This document shows positions 46,857 through 58,289 of a stretch of 64,000 bases of DNA, in pieces. Source of the DNA: Chenopodium formosanum (Eukaryota > Streptophyta > Magnoliopsida > Caryophyllales > Amaranthaceae); NCBI GenBank assembly GCA_024500155.1, contig CM044877.1, forward strand, positions 15,939,501 to 16,003,500. Reading direction: 5' to 3'. Each line of letters begins with the position of its first letter. Position 1 is the first letter of the stretch. The position numbers and the translations under genes were made by a program. The notes below the pieces were generated by a model. That model was not told the DNA's origin and did not search any database. It saw only the letters and a list, made by a program, of their open reading frames with translations.

Positions 46857-47640
46857 TAGAAATGGGTATTAAAATTTATTTGAATAAGATCTGAAAACTT
46901 TTATATGGAAATGTAGAGGATGAAGAGGGGATTACAAATATGTAAAAAGTTTTGAATTTGGGTGAGAATTGGAGAAGAAATCTTAGAGAGAAGGTAAAGA
47001 GAATTTGAGTTTTAGAGAGAGAAAGTTATGGGGAAATAAGAGTGAAATGAGAAAAAGGGACGAAGAAAGAAGAAGAAAAGGCGTCAGGTCCGTCGCGCCC
47101 GGTCGGGCGGGGGCTCGCTCGGTCGGGCGATCTAATTTGTGAAATCAATTCAGCTCTCGCGCCCGGTCATACGCCATTCGCCCGATAGGGCGATCTAAAT
47201 GCCCGATTCGCGTCAATTCTCGCGCCCGGTCGGGCGCCCTTTGCTCGTTCGGGCGATCTAACGCTCGAATTTTCACCTATCTCGCGCCCGGTCGGGCAAG
47301 AGTCGCCCGATCGGGCGGACAAGTATGTCCGTATACGACGATTTTCGCGCCCGGACGGGCGCCCTTCGCCGGGTCGGGCGAAATTACTTGATTTTGAAGC
47401 CTTGCTCTCGCGCCCGATCGGGCGAGGTTCGCCCGGTCGGGCCCAAGGCTAAATTGTCGAATTTTTATTTTCTTCTTTTCTCCAAAATTTGGCTAACTCT
47501 TTTCCTTTAAAACCTGTACAAAAACTCATAGAAATCATTAAGTTCCCTCATCTATCCTCTCATAAGAAAAAGAAAGAAGAATTAGTCTAAAAAGCATTAA
47601 AAATATAGGTTGCCTCCCGCAAAGCGCTGGTTTATCTAGG
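46857..47640 (-). other. Spacer of B with CGCCCGATCGGGCG palindromes
   Basis: 46857-47090 is non-coding. 47090-47445 holds about a dozen palindromes annotated separately. On the minus strand, 47604-47636 reads AAACCAGCGCTTTGCGGGAG, a sentence commonly found just after the pol end in Athila elements. Small frames here are not genes. Confidence 0.65.
47090..47445. repeat. Array of CGCCCGGTCGGGCG palindromes
   Basis: About 12 copies or half-copies of CGCGCCCGGTCGGGCG / CGCCCGATCGGGCG, in pairs separated by about 20 bp, repeating every 55-65 bp (near 47098, 47157, 47220, 47283, 47346, 47408). The same palindrome is in both LTRs of B. Confidence 0.85.
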
Positions 47641-47922
47641 TCCTGCACGACCTTCTTACCAAGTACAACAACTAGTACCCTTGGCCTATCGCTTGATCGA
47701 GTGGTTTCTCACCCGGCCTTGCGGTGTTTTAGCTGCGACACGACTTCCTGACATGCCCTGTGGGACGCTAATTCACTTTGTCCGGTGGATCCTCCTTGAC
47801 TTGGACTGGGAGGTCATCAATGCTACGCATTAAAGACCTTGTTTGATCGAGGGTTGCTTCAAATTGTTGTTGCATTCAACACTTGCAACTCGATCTGGCG
47901 GAACACTTACCGTATGCTCAAA
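47641..47922 (-). other. Deletion junction region of B pol
   Basis: Lies between the end of protease-linker coding sequence and the post-pol spacer. About 280 bp replace the roughly 3 kb normally coding for RT, RNase H and integrase. No RT or integrase motif is present. Confidence 0.6.
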
Positions 47923-48735
47923 TCACACAACTTGCTTGATTGATTCCACCTTTTCGTCCTCAAAAGCAAGACCAACAGTGTAGAGGGCTCTTTCTATTGC
48001 ATCGACTTCCTTCTGCCATTTGTCTATCTCATCTAAAAGGGATGCAACATAAGATACCGCCTCCAAGGGGTCTTTTTCAAGAGCTTGGGGCTTGTTAGAA
48101 TAATTCTCAACTACATTGACACTAAAACATTTCTCCTCAGTCATGGGGATTTTAGGGATATTATTAAGATTAAAAACAATTTTAACATCCCTACTGATAG
48201 TGTTAACTTACCACTTCTTACATCTATGATTGCTCCTACAGTGTTAAGGAATGGTCTAACCAAAATCATAGGGGTTTGCATATCCTCAACCATATCAAGA
48301 ACAACAAAATCAACAGGTATATAAAATTTATCTACTCTAACAGGGAAATCCTCTAAAACACCTAAGGGGTATTTGAAAGAACGGTCGGCCATTTGTAGAA
48401 TAATATTGGTAGCTTTTAATTTACCCATATTCAACTTGGAACACACAGATAATGGCATGACATTAACGCTAGCACCCAAATCACACAATGCATTATCAAT
48501 CATTATTTTGCCTATATGACAAGGGATAGAAAAGCTACCCGGATCTTTTAATTTAGGTGGAGACTTATTTTGAAGTACGGCACTACACTCTGCAGTGAAA
48601 GCTACTGTCTCTACCTCACTAATAAACCTTTTCCTTGTCAATATTTCTTTCAAAAATTTTGTATACGAAGGAATTTGTGTGATTAATACAGTGAAAGAAA
48701 CTGTTACCTTCAAATCTTTCACCATCTCCAAGAAC
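47923..48735 (-). pseudogene. Protease domain of B
   Basis: Minus-strand frame 48731-48141, then a shifted frame 48144-47923. It reads CSAVLQNKSPPKLKDPGSF, then the aspartic protease site ALCDLGASVNVMPL (Athila form D-L-G-A-S in place of D-S/T-G), then MADRSFKYPLGVLEDFPV and RPFLNTVGAIIDV. The enzyme would cut the Gag-Pol polyprotein. The second frame (SVNVVENYSNKP and LLDEIDKWQKEV) is the usual linker toward RT, but RT does not follow. A frameshift joins it to gag near 48735. Confidence 0.8.
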
Positions 48736-50509
48736 TTACCAAACTATTTATCCAAATTTGTTTCAAGTGGCGATTGGGGAATGGAAGTTTGATAATTGGC
48801 TTTGGAGCATTATTGCTCTTTTCTGGAGTCGCCACCTTTTCTGGAGTCGTACCCTACAATGTAGAATTAGATATGTTAGTACTATGCTTTAGCCCTGCAG
48901 GGCTATTAGCTACATCGTCAGGTTTAACGGAATCAAGATTAGCATTATTTAATAAAACAGGTTCATCAACTCTAGGCATAGAGGGCCCTTCATAGTTTGA
49001 ACCACTCCTTAGAGTAATTTCATATGCTTGATCCGTAGGCCTAGTCGGCTGTGCCGGCAGAGCTTCCTGTTGGCGGGCTTGTAGAGTAGCGGAAAGTTGC
49101 GCAATTTGATTATCTACAATTTTATTGTGCGCTAGAATTGAATCAATTGTCGCATCTCTACTCTCCATGTGCTTTTGCATATTAACTAACATCGCTCTAA
49201 TTTCCACCAAAGAAGGGTCAGAAGATGAGGAGGATTGTTGTGGTTGGTTTTTCTGGCCAGCATTGGGATGGTAATATTTCTGCTGCTGTTGCTGTGGCGC
49301 CTGTGGTTCTTGTGGTGGTGGATTTTGAACATTAGTACTCCGGTAGGAAAGGTACGGATGGTTCCGATACCAAGGATTGTAGGTGTTGGAGTATGGGTTA
49401 TTCTACCTATAAGCTTGAAAGGCATTAACTTGCTCCACTGAACTCCAGCAATCTTGTTCCCAATGACCTATAATACCACAATTTTCATAGAAAGCCTCAT
49501 TAGAATTATTATTAATTGCAGAAACATTAGCTACATTAGTAGTGCTCAGATTATTTAATTTTTGGCAGATAGAGGTCAGCTGAGCTTGCGAAAAGGATAC
49601 AGAGTCAACACTATGCTTCCCCTTGTTAGCAAATCCTCTAGGATTCCCGTATTGGGAATTATGTATCGCCATATCTTCAATAACCTGACCTGCATCATAA
49701 ACATTAAGATTCATAAATCTCCCACTAATTGCAGAATCTAAAATTATTCTAGATGAATTTCCAATGCCATTGTAAAAGGCTTGGATTAACTGCCATTGTG
49801 CTAAATTATGGTGGGGGCATTCTCTTTGTAGGTCCTTGAACCTCTCCCAAGCCTCATATAAAGATTCATCAGCTTCTTGGGCAAAGTTCTGAATTGCACT
49901 CCGTAGTACGGCTGTTCTCTCTGTAGGATAATACTTGTTATAGAAATTCAAAACAAGAGTTTCCCAGTCAGTTATACCAAGTGCAGTTCTATTTAAGCCA
50001 TTAAACCACAATTTAGCTTTTCCAGTTAAAGAGAAGGGAAAGACAATCTCCCTGATTTGGTCTTGTGTGGCCCCGGCTTGCCTGATGGTATTACAATATT
50101 GACAATAGTTGGCAATGTGAAGATTTGGGTCTTCACCCTTGGCTCCACTAAATTGCTTCCTCTCTATCATCGTTATAAATTGGGGTTTAATTTAAAATTT
50201 TACCCCATCAAGAGCCGGAGTGGGAGTGAGATGTGGAAAATCTGTGAGCTTTGGTTGTGAGTAATATCTAAGCTTCTTTGGAGTCATCATCTCTGATTCT
50301 TTATCTGATGATATCTCTGAATCGCAAGAACCAGTTGGAGGGTCTCGGTGATTATTATTATCACCAGAATCCGCCAGTATTTGCTTATAAAGATTTTTCT
50401 GTCTATGAAAAGATTGTTCGATCTCAGGATTGAATGGGATGTACCCTGATCTGGAACACCCGGGCATAAACAAAAAAAAAACTAAAATCAAATATGAGAT
50501 TTGCCTCAA
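48736..50509 (-). pseudogene. gag of Athila-type element B
   Basis: One minus-strand frame runs from about 50509 to 48854 with two in-frame stops, near 50191 (in GVKF-stop-IKPQFI) and at 49403. From the N-terminus: GYIPFNPEIEQSF, a linker, FSGAKGEDPNLHIANY, the capsid core FPFSLTGKAKLWFNGL, AVLRSAIQNFAQEADESLYE and CPHHNLAQWQLIQAFYNGI. A degenerate CCHC-like zinc knuckle CGIIGHWEQDC follows. The C-terminal part has a Gln-rich stretch, then DNQIAQLSATLQARQQEALP and EITLRSG, as in Athila gag. The second stop interrupts AYR-stop-NNPYSN, where CAG to TAG is the simplest change. Confidence 0.85.
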
Positions 50510-50583
50510 AGAACTAACGTTCTCTAAGACAAAAAGAAATAACCTAAACTACAAAAATAATTAGAAATAAAAATAAAATTGTT

Positions 50584-50601
50584 TCCCCGGCAACGGCGCC
50601 A
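50584..50601 (-). promoter_or_regulatory. Primer-binding site of B
   Basis: The minus strand reads TGGCGCCGTTGCCGGGGA, the tRNA-Asp-type primer site usual in Athila elements. It lies 5 bp from the 5' LTR. Confidence 0.9.
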
Positions 50602-51184
50602 AATTTTGACAGGGTAAAGTCGTATCCCCAAATAAAAAGTAATACCTAAATCCTCTAACTAATGTAGATAGGGAAATAGGGTTGAATCCACAGAGAAACA
50701 GATCTTTCTATTCCTAATTAACTAATATAATCTAGATTATGAGGTGACCAGTATTTATATTTGAATAATAAACTAAACTACGGAGATCAAGAATAAGGAG
50801 AAAATAATATATAAAAGGATCAATGAATATAATAATCATTCATCAATGCAACAATTAATCAGATCATAAAGGACTTTCTCTACGTATTACAATCACACAT
50901 TTAATTTCCTGGTATTAAATCTCATCGAATCTCGACTTAACCATTTATAAATTAACCTGCCTATTGAAACTAGACCTAAACATCAATTCTCATATGTCGA
51001 ATCTCGAATCAATATTGTCAAACTCATGCATAAAAGATCAGGCCTAATCTAGTCACAGAGCATTAAATCAATCAATAGGAAATTAATCTAGCATTGACAA
51101 TCAACAACAATAAATTACCCCTTCATATTATTTATTATGGATCCCCATAAACCCTAGAAAGAAAACTACTCAAACATAATATAA

Positions 51185-52308
51185 GAGTTAAGTATAATAG
51201 TGGGTACTCAACTTTGCCAAAGGTTGCAAATAAGGGACTCAACTTTCAAAAGTGGCAATTTGGGTACTTAACTTTGGGAGAGTACTAATCGGAGGGAATA
51301 TTCCGGCAAGTGACCTGTTGTAACCGGTTTCAACCGGTTTAAGCAATTTATTTTTTTATTTTTTTAAATTTTTTTTGCTTATACTTCACTCTTATACTTC
51401 ACTGATTTCACTCCTTTTATCATTCACAACTTCCTCCACACAATTCATCACTAAATCCTTATCAAAATTCTTCAAAACCTCACTTAAATCACCTCACAAA
51501 TACCAAAGATACCCAGCAAAATTACTCCTAATAATCCTAATTACATTATGAGCATTTCGCCCAAGGCGAAAATTGTGTGATTTCGATGAAAATCTAGACT
51601 CAAATACAAGTTTAAGAATCAACAACAAACCTCCATAACAACATGGTCTTGAAACGGTAGGTAACTAGAACTCAACAGCTTCTTCAACATTGGTTTAGAG
51701 GTAATTTCAGTAATGGGTTTTTCAATTGGAAGATGATGCAATGTCTACGAGTGAGTAACGCTGGAGTTAGGAAATGAATAGTAAATGCTTAACAGAACAG
51801 TGGTATGCTAAAACCCATATATCAAATTTGTAAAGATAACATGTAAGATTAGATAAAGGCTAGAGTTGAGAAGGATTTTACCCAGATTTCTGAGCAAATT
51901 TGATAAATTTGGAAAAAAAAAAAAATCTGAACTAATTCTTGTCATTATAATCTAAACTAATTCTTGACATACATAATTTCTCATAGTTTGTTTTGATAGT
52001 ATACCGACTTTTTTGGATCATATAAGTCAACTTTCCATTAAAATCCTTTGTATAAAATAAATCTGATCTACCACAACTTCATCTTAGACTTCAAGGTATA
52101 TGGAAAAAAAAAAAAGAATTAGTTTTTTTTTATATAATATTTTTATTACAGCTAATAAAAAATTAGTTTTAAAATTGCTTGTATAACCTGGTACAACAGG
52201 TAAAACAAGTTGAGTACAAAGTTTAGTACTCAATCTGCAACAAGTGAAAGTTAAGTACTCAATCTGCAACAAATTGCAAAGTTTAGTACCTAGTATTATA
52301 CTTCACTC
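51185..52308. mobile_element. Non-autonomous Mutator-like element
   Basis: The ends are imperfect inverted repeats of about 32 bp: GAGTTAAGTATAATAGTGGG at the left, and GAGTGAAGTATAATACTAGG read inward from the right. Flanks CATAATATAA (51175-51184) and CATAATAGAA (52309-52318) are a 9-of-10 target duplication, the length usual for MULEs. The uninterrupted target is seen in the 3' LTR of B near 42870. No transposase is encoded; frames inside (such as 52084-52272) are not recognised. Confidence 0.8.
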
Positions 52309-52311
52309 CAT

Positions 52312-52346
52312 AATAGAAGCTAAACTAATAGAAGCTAAACTAATCA
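52312..52346 (+). repeat. Short duplication AATAGAAGCTAAACT
   Basis: AATAGAAGCTAAACT occurs twice in succession next to the right edge of the Mutator-like element; the 3' LTR of B has it once. Probably local slippage after insertion. Confidence 0.7.
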
Positions 52347-53141
52347 AAGCAATAAAGCAAGACATGATTAAAGGAATAAGATAAACAATTAAGATTAAGA
52401 GAAGAGAAATCGTTACCAAACAAAACTGGAATTAAGAATGCATTAAGGATAAAAGTATATGAGAGAGAAAATCTAAGAAAACAATTAAGAGAGTAAAGAA
52501 AGAGTAAAAAGAGAGAGAGAGAGATCTTAAAATCGTATTACGGAGGAGTATTTATACTCCGTACAAATCCTAAACTAAAAACAAACTTAAACGACAAAAT
52601 TAACTCCTAATATTTACACGCACCCGATCGGGCGAGGCACCGCCCGATCGGGCGCGCCTTTTTGCTCTTCAGGTAGACTCTCGCGCCCGGTCGGGCGCGT
52701 CACCGGGCGCCGACCTTTGCTTCTTCCGCCCGGCCGGGCGCGCCTCCGGGCGCCAGCCTCTTTGGCCGGGCGGCTCTCTTGGGCCACTAATTGGACTACG
52801 ATTGGGCTCTAATTCTTCGGGCCAATCTGGGTTTCCTCTGCCGGTCTTGAATACTCGGTCTAAATGCCCCGGTATCACCTATACCGAGCCCTTAATTTTC
52901 GGTTCGATGGCTCTAACCGGCCCTGGGCTATAAAAACTAGTCGTGCTTCTCCAATGCTCGTGATTGCTCCAAAATATCTCGGGAAAATACTCCAAAAGTG
53001 TAAATCTCTGCAAAAGTCAACTAAATATACGAAAACACTAGAAAACACCAATTAGTATTAAAAGTGGCTCTAAAGAGCCAAAAACACTACTAATTATGAC
53101 CAAGGGACGGGGGTAAAACACTATATAAAATATACACATAA

Positions 53142-53909
53142 TTTGGCCCCAAAATCAACTCTATTTAATTTAATTGTTATTTCATTATTTTTACTTGAAG
53201 TTACTAACTCGTTTATTATTTTATAATTGCAAGCAGACATAACCAAAGTGAGAATTATGTTCCTTTTATTTCTATTATTTTTCTAACTATTTTATATTCT
53301 TGGATTTGTTGTTAAATTGCTTCCAATATTAATGCTTATTTTGTTCACCACTATATTGCATGTTTAAAGGGAATATGTAATTGAAAATCACGCCTAATAA
53401 CATAATTTGGACAACCGGTTTAGGTTCCTTTTTAATCTTATTATTTAATTCATGTGATCACTAATATTTTAGAATAACGTGTTGCATTAATATTTAACCA
53501 ATTTAGTCTAATAATAGTTTGGAGCAAATTGAATGTTTTGTTTGTAAGCCTTTGAGATCGCAGGAATACTTTTCTCTATAAGAATCGAGTAGAAGCCAAT
53601 ACGAGTGAATGTTACTCCAGGACTCACTTTGTACCATCATCCCCGATCCTCCTTTCGTGGTTCCGAACCATATGGAGTTAGTGATCTCATGGATTATGAA
53701 TGGGGTGTAACCTCCACGGGTCAATCGTTGTCCCTTTATCGTGGTTGCCTTTTATGATCCGTGAACGGTTTACAAGTTCCTAAAAAAACTTGTTGGCAAC
53801 TCCTTACTTTCCTTGTCCCTAATCGTATTATGTCAATTCCCACTTCCTATGTGTGCCAAGCATATTCACACATGCTTTTAACGTAGGCGCAATTCGAACG
53901 ACGCCTACA
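53142..53909 (+). repeat. 5' LTR of C, right part
   Basis: Resumes at TTTGG (53142-53146) and ends CGCCTACA at 53909. It aligns with the inner half of D's LTR (10312-11150, reverse complement). The end has an inverted repeat GTAGGCGC (53883-53890) with ACGCCTAC (53901-53908), 7 of 8 pairs. Confidence 0.85.
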
Positions 53910-53910
53910 A

Positions 53911-53935
53911 TTTAGCGACTCCACTAGGGAGGATT
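53911..53935 (+). promoter_or_regulatory. Primer-binding site of C
   Basis: TTTAGCGACTCCACTAGGGA follows the LTR end. Compared with D's site it has G to A changes (GGCGACT to AGCGACT; CTGGGGA to CTAGGGA), like others in C. tRNA-Arg priming is inferred from the lineage. Confidence 0.75.
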
Positions 53936-54320
53936 CTTGGTTACTTATCGATTTGACTGATCGGTATTTAATAAAGATGAGTGGATGGGACTTGAAAGAT
54001 TCTTGAAAAATATTCCTGTGATTTATTTGGCATTTTTGCATAAGCATAGACGTTTTAACGTCGCATTTAGGTCTGTCCCGTAGGAAAAATTGAAAAACTT
54101 TATTGTGTACGAAGGAGAACAGGGCACCAGTCAAATTTTCTGACTGTCGTGCCACGGTAGAATTTGTCGTGTCACGGTGCAGTACACCGTCTGAAGGTGT
54201 GCATCACCGTGGCACGGTGCTCTCTGCTATGTCACGACAGTCCTAAAATCAGTCTGGTGGCTTGTTTTCTCTTCTCACAGTCAACTTCCTTTGATTTTTC
54301 CTAAAAAACGTGTGTGTTCT
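53936..54320 (+). other. C leader, first part
   Basis: Non-coding. It contains a CCGTGNCACGG island at 54140-54240, the same motif as in the C LTR. Confidence 0.65.
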
Positions 54321-56523
54321 TGTAGGCACCCAAATGTGTCTCCCTAAAACAAAACCCAGTGATGAATACCTTTCATGTCATTGATTATTGAATAAAGAGA
54401 AAGTGTGAAAAGTCTAATGATGAGGATGTTTTTATTAAAATATATCTTCTTTTTGTTTTTGAAAATATTTCTTTTCTTACCTTATTTTTGAAAAATGTGC
54501 ATTCCAGTTTAGTTTTGTCCATGATATGGGTCCAATAATGGTGTAGTTGGATGGGGCTTGAAGAGACCTTTCCAACAATACATTATAAGCTCAATTCCGA
54601 TGAATAATGAGGAAGTTATGGCCAAAATACTAAACTGGGCCTGATTTGGTTTTTATATGCGGCCCAATGATCTAGAGGAGGGCCTATTATTAATTATCAT
54701 TCCTAAATCTATTAGGATTGATTATAGTATTCTAAAATACACTAGAATGTTCTTTTAAATCCTAATGGAGTTAGGATTGATAATTATGTTTCAAAGAGTT
54801 TGAAATTGAATAAAACTACTCCTTTTGAGAATCATTGTTTTGACGAAGTGGAATATATCCAAATTTTATTTTCATTTCTCATAATCTTTATTCAAATCAT
54901 ATATGGTTGGATAGATCCTGAAATTATCTTTCCAATGATATATTATAATATTAAATCTGAGCTATAACGAAAAAGATATGAATGGAATACAAAACTATAT
55001 CTAAAACTGACACCCTTTCACTATTTTGGCCATATCGTTTTATTTGAAAAAGATTTTAAACTGATTCTAATTGGGTTGGAAAGTAGACATCAAGATCTTT
55101 CTAACGACATATTATAAGCCTTATTTAGACTTCTGGATCAAAAGATATGATAAAAACAAAATTTGCAAAACTGTTTTGCAGTGCCGGACGCCAAGCCTAG
55201 CGTCTGGCGTCAGACTTAGCGTTTGGCGCTGCACTCAATGTTTGGCACCAGGTCGTGTTTTATTCTTTTAAAAACTCATATTCTTTTTTATCACATCCGA
55301 CTGATTTTCTCTATAAATAGCTTCTTAAAATTATGTTTTCAATCATAAAAAAATCATTAATTCTCTAATTCTCTCTCACCAACTCTCATCAGGAATCCCT
55401 TGATTACTCTCTCTGTCTTTTCTAAACCAACCCTTTTGCGTACAAAATTCCGCATTCACAAGATCTAGAAATACCTAGCATTGTTCGAAGTTTCCTTCGC
55501 TCTAGACGTGAAATGTTTACTTTCTGAGGGTTTGGTCCCAAATCTCTTTTTCAATTATTTGATTTAATTCTTTGATTTATTATTTTCGTTGAAGTTACTA
55601 ACGTGTGTATTTTGTTATTAGAAAGAGGTATGAGGCATCCAAAGTAAGTGCTTTAATTGTTTTATTATTATCATGATATAGAAATCATGCTTAGATTGTT
55701 ATTTTGATTCCTAGTATCATGTTTAGGTTGTTATTTTTGCTTCCTAGCATCATGTTTAGGGTAACAACTATAATTTCTAATATCAAATATGACAATTGTA
55801 ATTCCTGCTATGCTTCCTATTTTATTTTCCTAATATCATGTTAGTACCATGATAGGGCTAAAGCTTTGATTTTAATGTTTAGTGACATGCTAGGGTTTGT
55901 TATTAATCTTGTTAGTATCATGCCTAAGATCTTGCTATTATTATGCTTTAACATGATTATGATTATTATTGTTATAATTTTTGGTTATTATTATGTTGCT
56001 TGATTATATTATTATTGTTATTACTTGATCACGCCTTTTATGCATGTTTAAAGGGAATTTGTACTTGTAATCACGCTTAATAAGATAATTAATAATCTTA
56101 TTTTAGGTTTAATTTGATTATAATTCAAGTGATCGCCAATAATAGTTTTTTTTGTGCATTAATATTCAACCAACATAGATAAACAGGTTTAGGGTAATCC
56201 TATTGATTGCATGTTAGTCAGAAAGCGCACATGAATACGATCAGAATAAAGTAGAGGCCTATTATTAGGGCAGGTTCAATCTCTTTTAGGTTGGATTTGT
56301 ACCTTCATCCCCGAACTACAAGTCATGGTTCCAGGCCTATTGGAGTTGACGATCTCCTTGATCGTTATGGGGTGTAACCTTCACCCTGTGAATGGTTTAC
56401 AAGTTCCTAAAACTTGTTGGCGACTCTTTTGCTCTAGCTTCCTTCCCTTTAGACGCCACCGTGCTTTAGTGTATGATCATAGTAGGGTTCAAGTTTGGGG
56501 TAATGCTTGAAATATTCCCTACA
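54321..56523 (+). repeat. Solo LTR of family A in the C leader
   Basis: Starts TGTAGGCACCCAAATG and ends GAAATATTCCCTACA, matching the A1/A2 LTRs in the plus orientation, with TATAAATA at 55312-55319. Flanks GTTCT (54316-54320) and ATTCT (56524-56528) are a probable 5-bp duplication. The joined target reads GTGTTCTACATGCG, as in the D leader near 10125-10140 (reverse complement). No internal domain remains, so it arose by LTR recombination or one-ended loss. Confidence 0.85.
55180..55260. repeat. GCGTCTGGCGTC island in the solo LTR
   Basis: Diverged GGACGCC, AGCGTCTGGCGTC and TTTGGCGC units in the same U3 place as the GCGCCAGGCGC island of A2. Confidence 0.65.
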
Positions 56524-57430
56524 ATTCTACATGCGTCTTAGCCCCGGGGGATTTAAGCTCCATCAACCATAAAACTCTCATGGCAATAAGGGTTCATCCG
56601 AGTTATTAAATCTACCCAAACCATGGAGTCAAGTTCGATTTCATCACGAACTCGCGGAGCCGGCCGTTGGCATACACCCTCAAGGGAGGCTGCCTTGCTA
56701 ATGCGTCCAAACTCTTAACCATGGTATCCTTTTGACACCCAAAGCATGACCAATAGTTGATCATAGATCTTGACCTTAGGTTGCGAACTCTTTTTACATC
56801 ATCGTGACTAAATGCTACATGGTTTGTTAGGTGCTAACCCTCATGTGTTTGCTCTTTTTGTTTAACCAATGACCGAGGGTTTTTATTTCCACATAGTAAT
56901 TAGTACGCACTAAAAATTGATTAAAACCTAGAAATAACGCGAATTTAGGCATGGAATTGCGCATCGTGTCACGGCAGGTCTGCCGCACCACGGTGTGCAA
57001 TGCCGTGACACGGTGCTTTGCACGGTCTGACGTGGCACTATACTGTGTCACGACAGTCAGCACCGTGACACGGTGCCCAGGATTTTGTCCAGTCAGTCTT
57101 TTTTTGGCCTTTGTGCATGCTTATGTGGTTCGTATGTCTGGTTTGGTGTCTTGTCTAGCTGTACGTTCATAACACGTGTCCATAACCTTCACTTAATCAC
57201 TCACATGTCGTGTTCACACACTTTTCCGTTAGTCGTGCACCATTTCATGAACATACTTTAGGGTGGTCTTGTGGCATCTTTTTTTTGTTTGGTTTTTTTT
57301 CGGAGTAAGTTGGATGGTATCCTCCCATACTTTTTTTTTAAAAAAAAAATAATAAAGCAAATTTCAAAAAGCCAAAAAAAAGAAATTTTTTTATTTCCGG
57401 ATGGGTAAAGGTTAAGTTTGGTCATTAAAG
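56524..57430 (+). other. C leader, second part
   Basis: 56529-56790 matches the D leader (9850-10130, reverse complement). 56955-57085 is another CCGTGNCACGG island. 57285-57400 has T and A runs. The small frames at 56951-57261 translate the island and are not genes. Confidence 0.65.
56955..57085. repeat. CCGTGACACGG island in the C leader
   Basis: At least six CCGTG/CACGG inverted pairs or half-sites (TCGTGTCACGGC, CCGTGACACGGTGC twice, CTGTGTCACGACAG). Same motif as in the LTR island at 41757-42010. Confidence 0.8.
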
Positions 57431-58289
57431 GTGTGTTTGTTTCGGTGTCACAGCACTTGGTTAAGAAGTAGGTGTAGATTGTTACAGTTCGAGTCGATAC
57501 CTCAACAACCTCTTATACAAAAGAGGCGTACAAAGAAACCACCACAATCATCTCCACAAAGTCCGTCTCCAGTCTACTTTCAACCAATGGCTACTAAGGA
57601 GGATATCGAGAACATCAACAAGACCATTGAGATGTTGTCCAACATGATGCAAACACTCACCACTAGAGTCAACACGGTAGAGTAAGACAATCAAAACAAT
57701 GTCACTGCCGCTTCAATGGACAAGATCAAAGAACAGATGAGTAAGATCTCTAAAGAATTCATTTATCTGGAGCAACCTGTCACCTCTTCGTCCATAAGGG
57801 ACAAACTTCCTGAGAAGTTTTCCACTGTTGACATTCCCAAGTTCAAGCCTACTGATAATCCATTGTTCCATTTGAAGGCCTTTTTTGTGACCATGGCTCT
57901 TAAAGGATTAGATGTGACACTCTTTCCTACTGTGTTCCCTCTTTCCTTGGAGCATGTGTCAACAATGGTTCTACTCTTTGGAATCCAAACATGTTGCAAC
58001 CTGGGAAGATGTTACTAAAAGCTTTATGAACCGTTATAAGTGTAACATCCAAGCCAAGACTTCTGAACGTGAACTCTCCATTCTTAAACTGAAGGAGAAT
58101 GAAGGCTTCACTACTTACTTAAGCAGGTGGAGAGAAACAACTGCGCTCTTGGTGTATCCTCCCAAGGAGAAAGAGATGGTTCTCCTGTTTATTGCAAATT
58201 TGACTCATAAGTACAAAAAACACTTGAAGTCTCTTCCTTTGAGTACCTTCGAAGCTGTGTACAATATACCAATATCGAAGATGAACTGA
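57431..58289 (+). pseudogene. gag of Tat element C, first part
   Basis: Frame from 57431 (likely start MATKEDIENINKTIEMLSN at 57590) with a stop near 57683, then 57716-58018 in the same frame, and a frameshift near 57955 to 57954-58289. It reads LPEKFSTVDIPKFKPTDNPL, FFVTMALKGLDVTLF, FPLSLEH, then WFYSLESKHVATWEDVTKSF and GFTTYLSRWRETTALL. This is the Tat capsid domain, related to E's gag at 15075-15739. The N-terminal segment has heptads. Product: structural particle protein; here broken. Confidence 0.85.

Larger units (their letters stand above)
42264..53141 (-). mobile_element. Athila-type element B, RT and integrase deleted
   Basis: LTRs 42264-43653 (3') and 50607-53141 (5', lengthened by a nested Mutator-like element). 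Primer-binding site 50584-50601, polypurine tract 43654-43667, target duplications TTTGG at 42259-42263 and 53142-53146. The order on the minus strand is gag, protease, a short spacer where RT, RNase H and integrase should be, a repeat-rich spacer, and an ORF in the env position. It is a non-autonomous deletion derivative that inserted into the LTR of C. Confidence 0.9.
50607..53141 (-). repeat. 5' LTR of B, interrupted by a Mutator-like element
   Basis: Matches the 3' LTR (42264-43653) except for a deletion near 50820 and a 1.1-kb insertion at 51185-52308. A minus-strand TATAAATA at 52549-52556 lies in the same GGAGTATTTATACTCC palindrome. GC-rich palindromes at 52615-52770. The outer end reads CACATAA where CACATCA is expected. 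Confidence 0.9.

Noticed and set aside
56951..57261. Cys/Thr/Val-rich frames
   Set aside because: They translate the CCGTGNCACGG island of C's leader.
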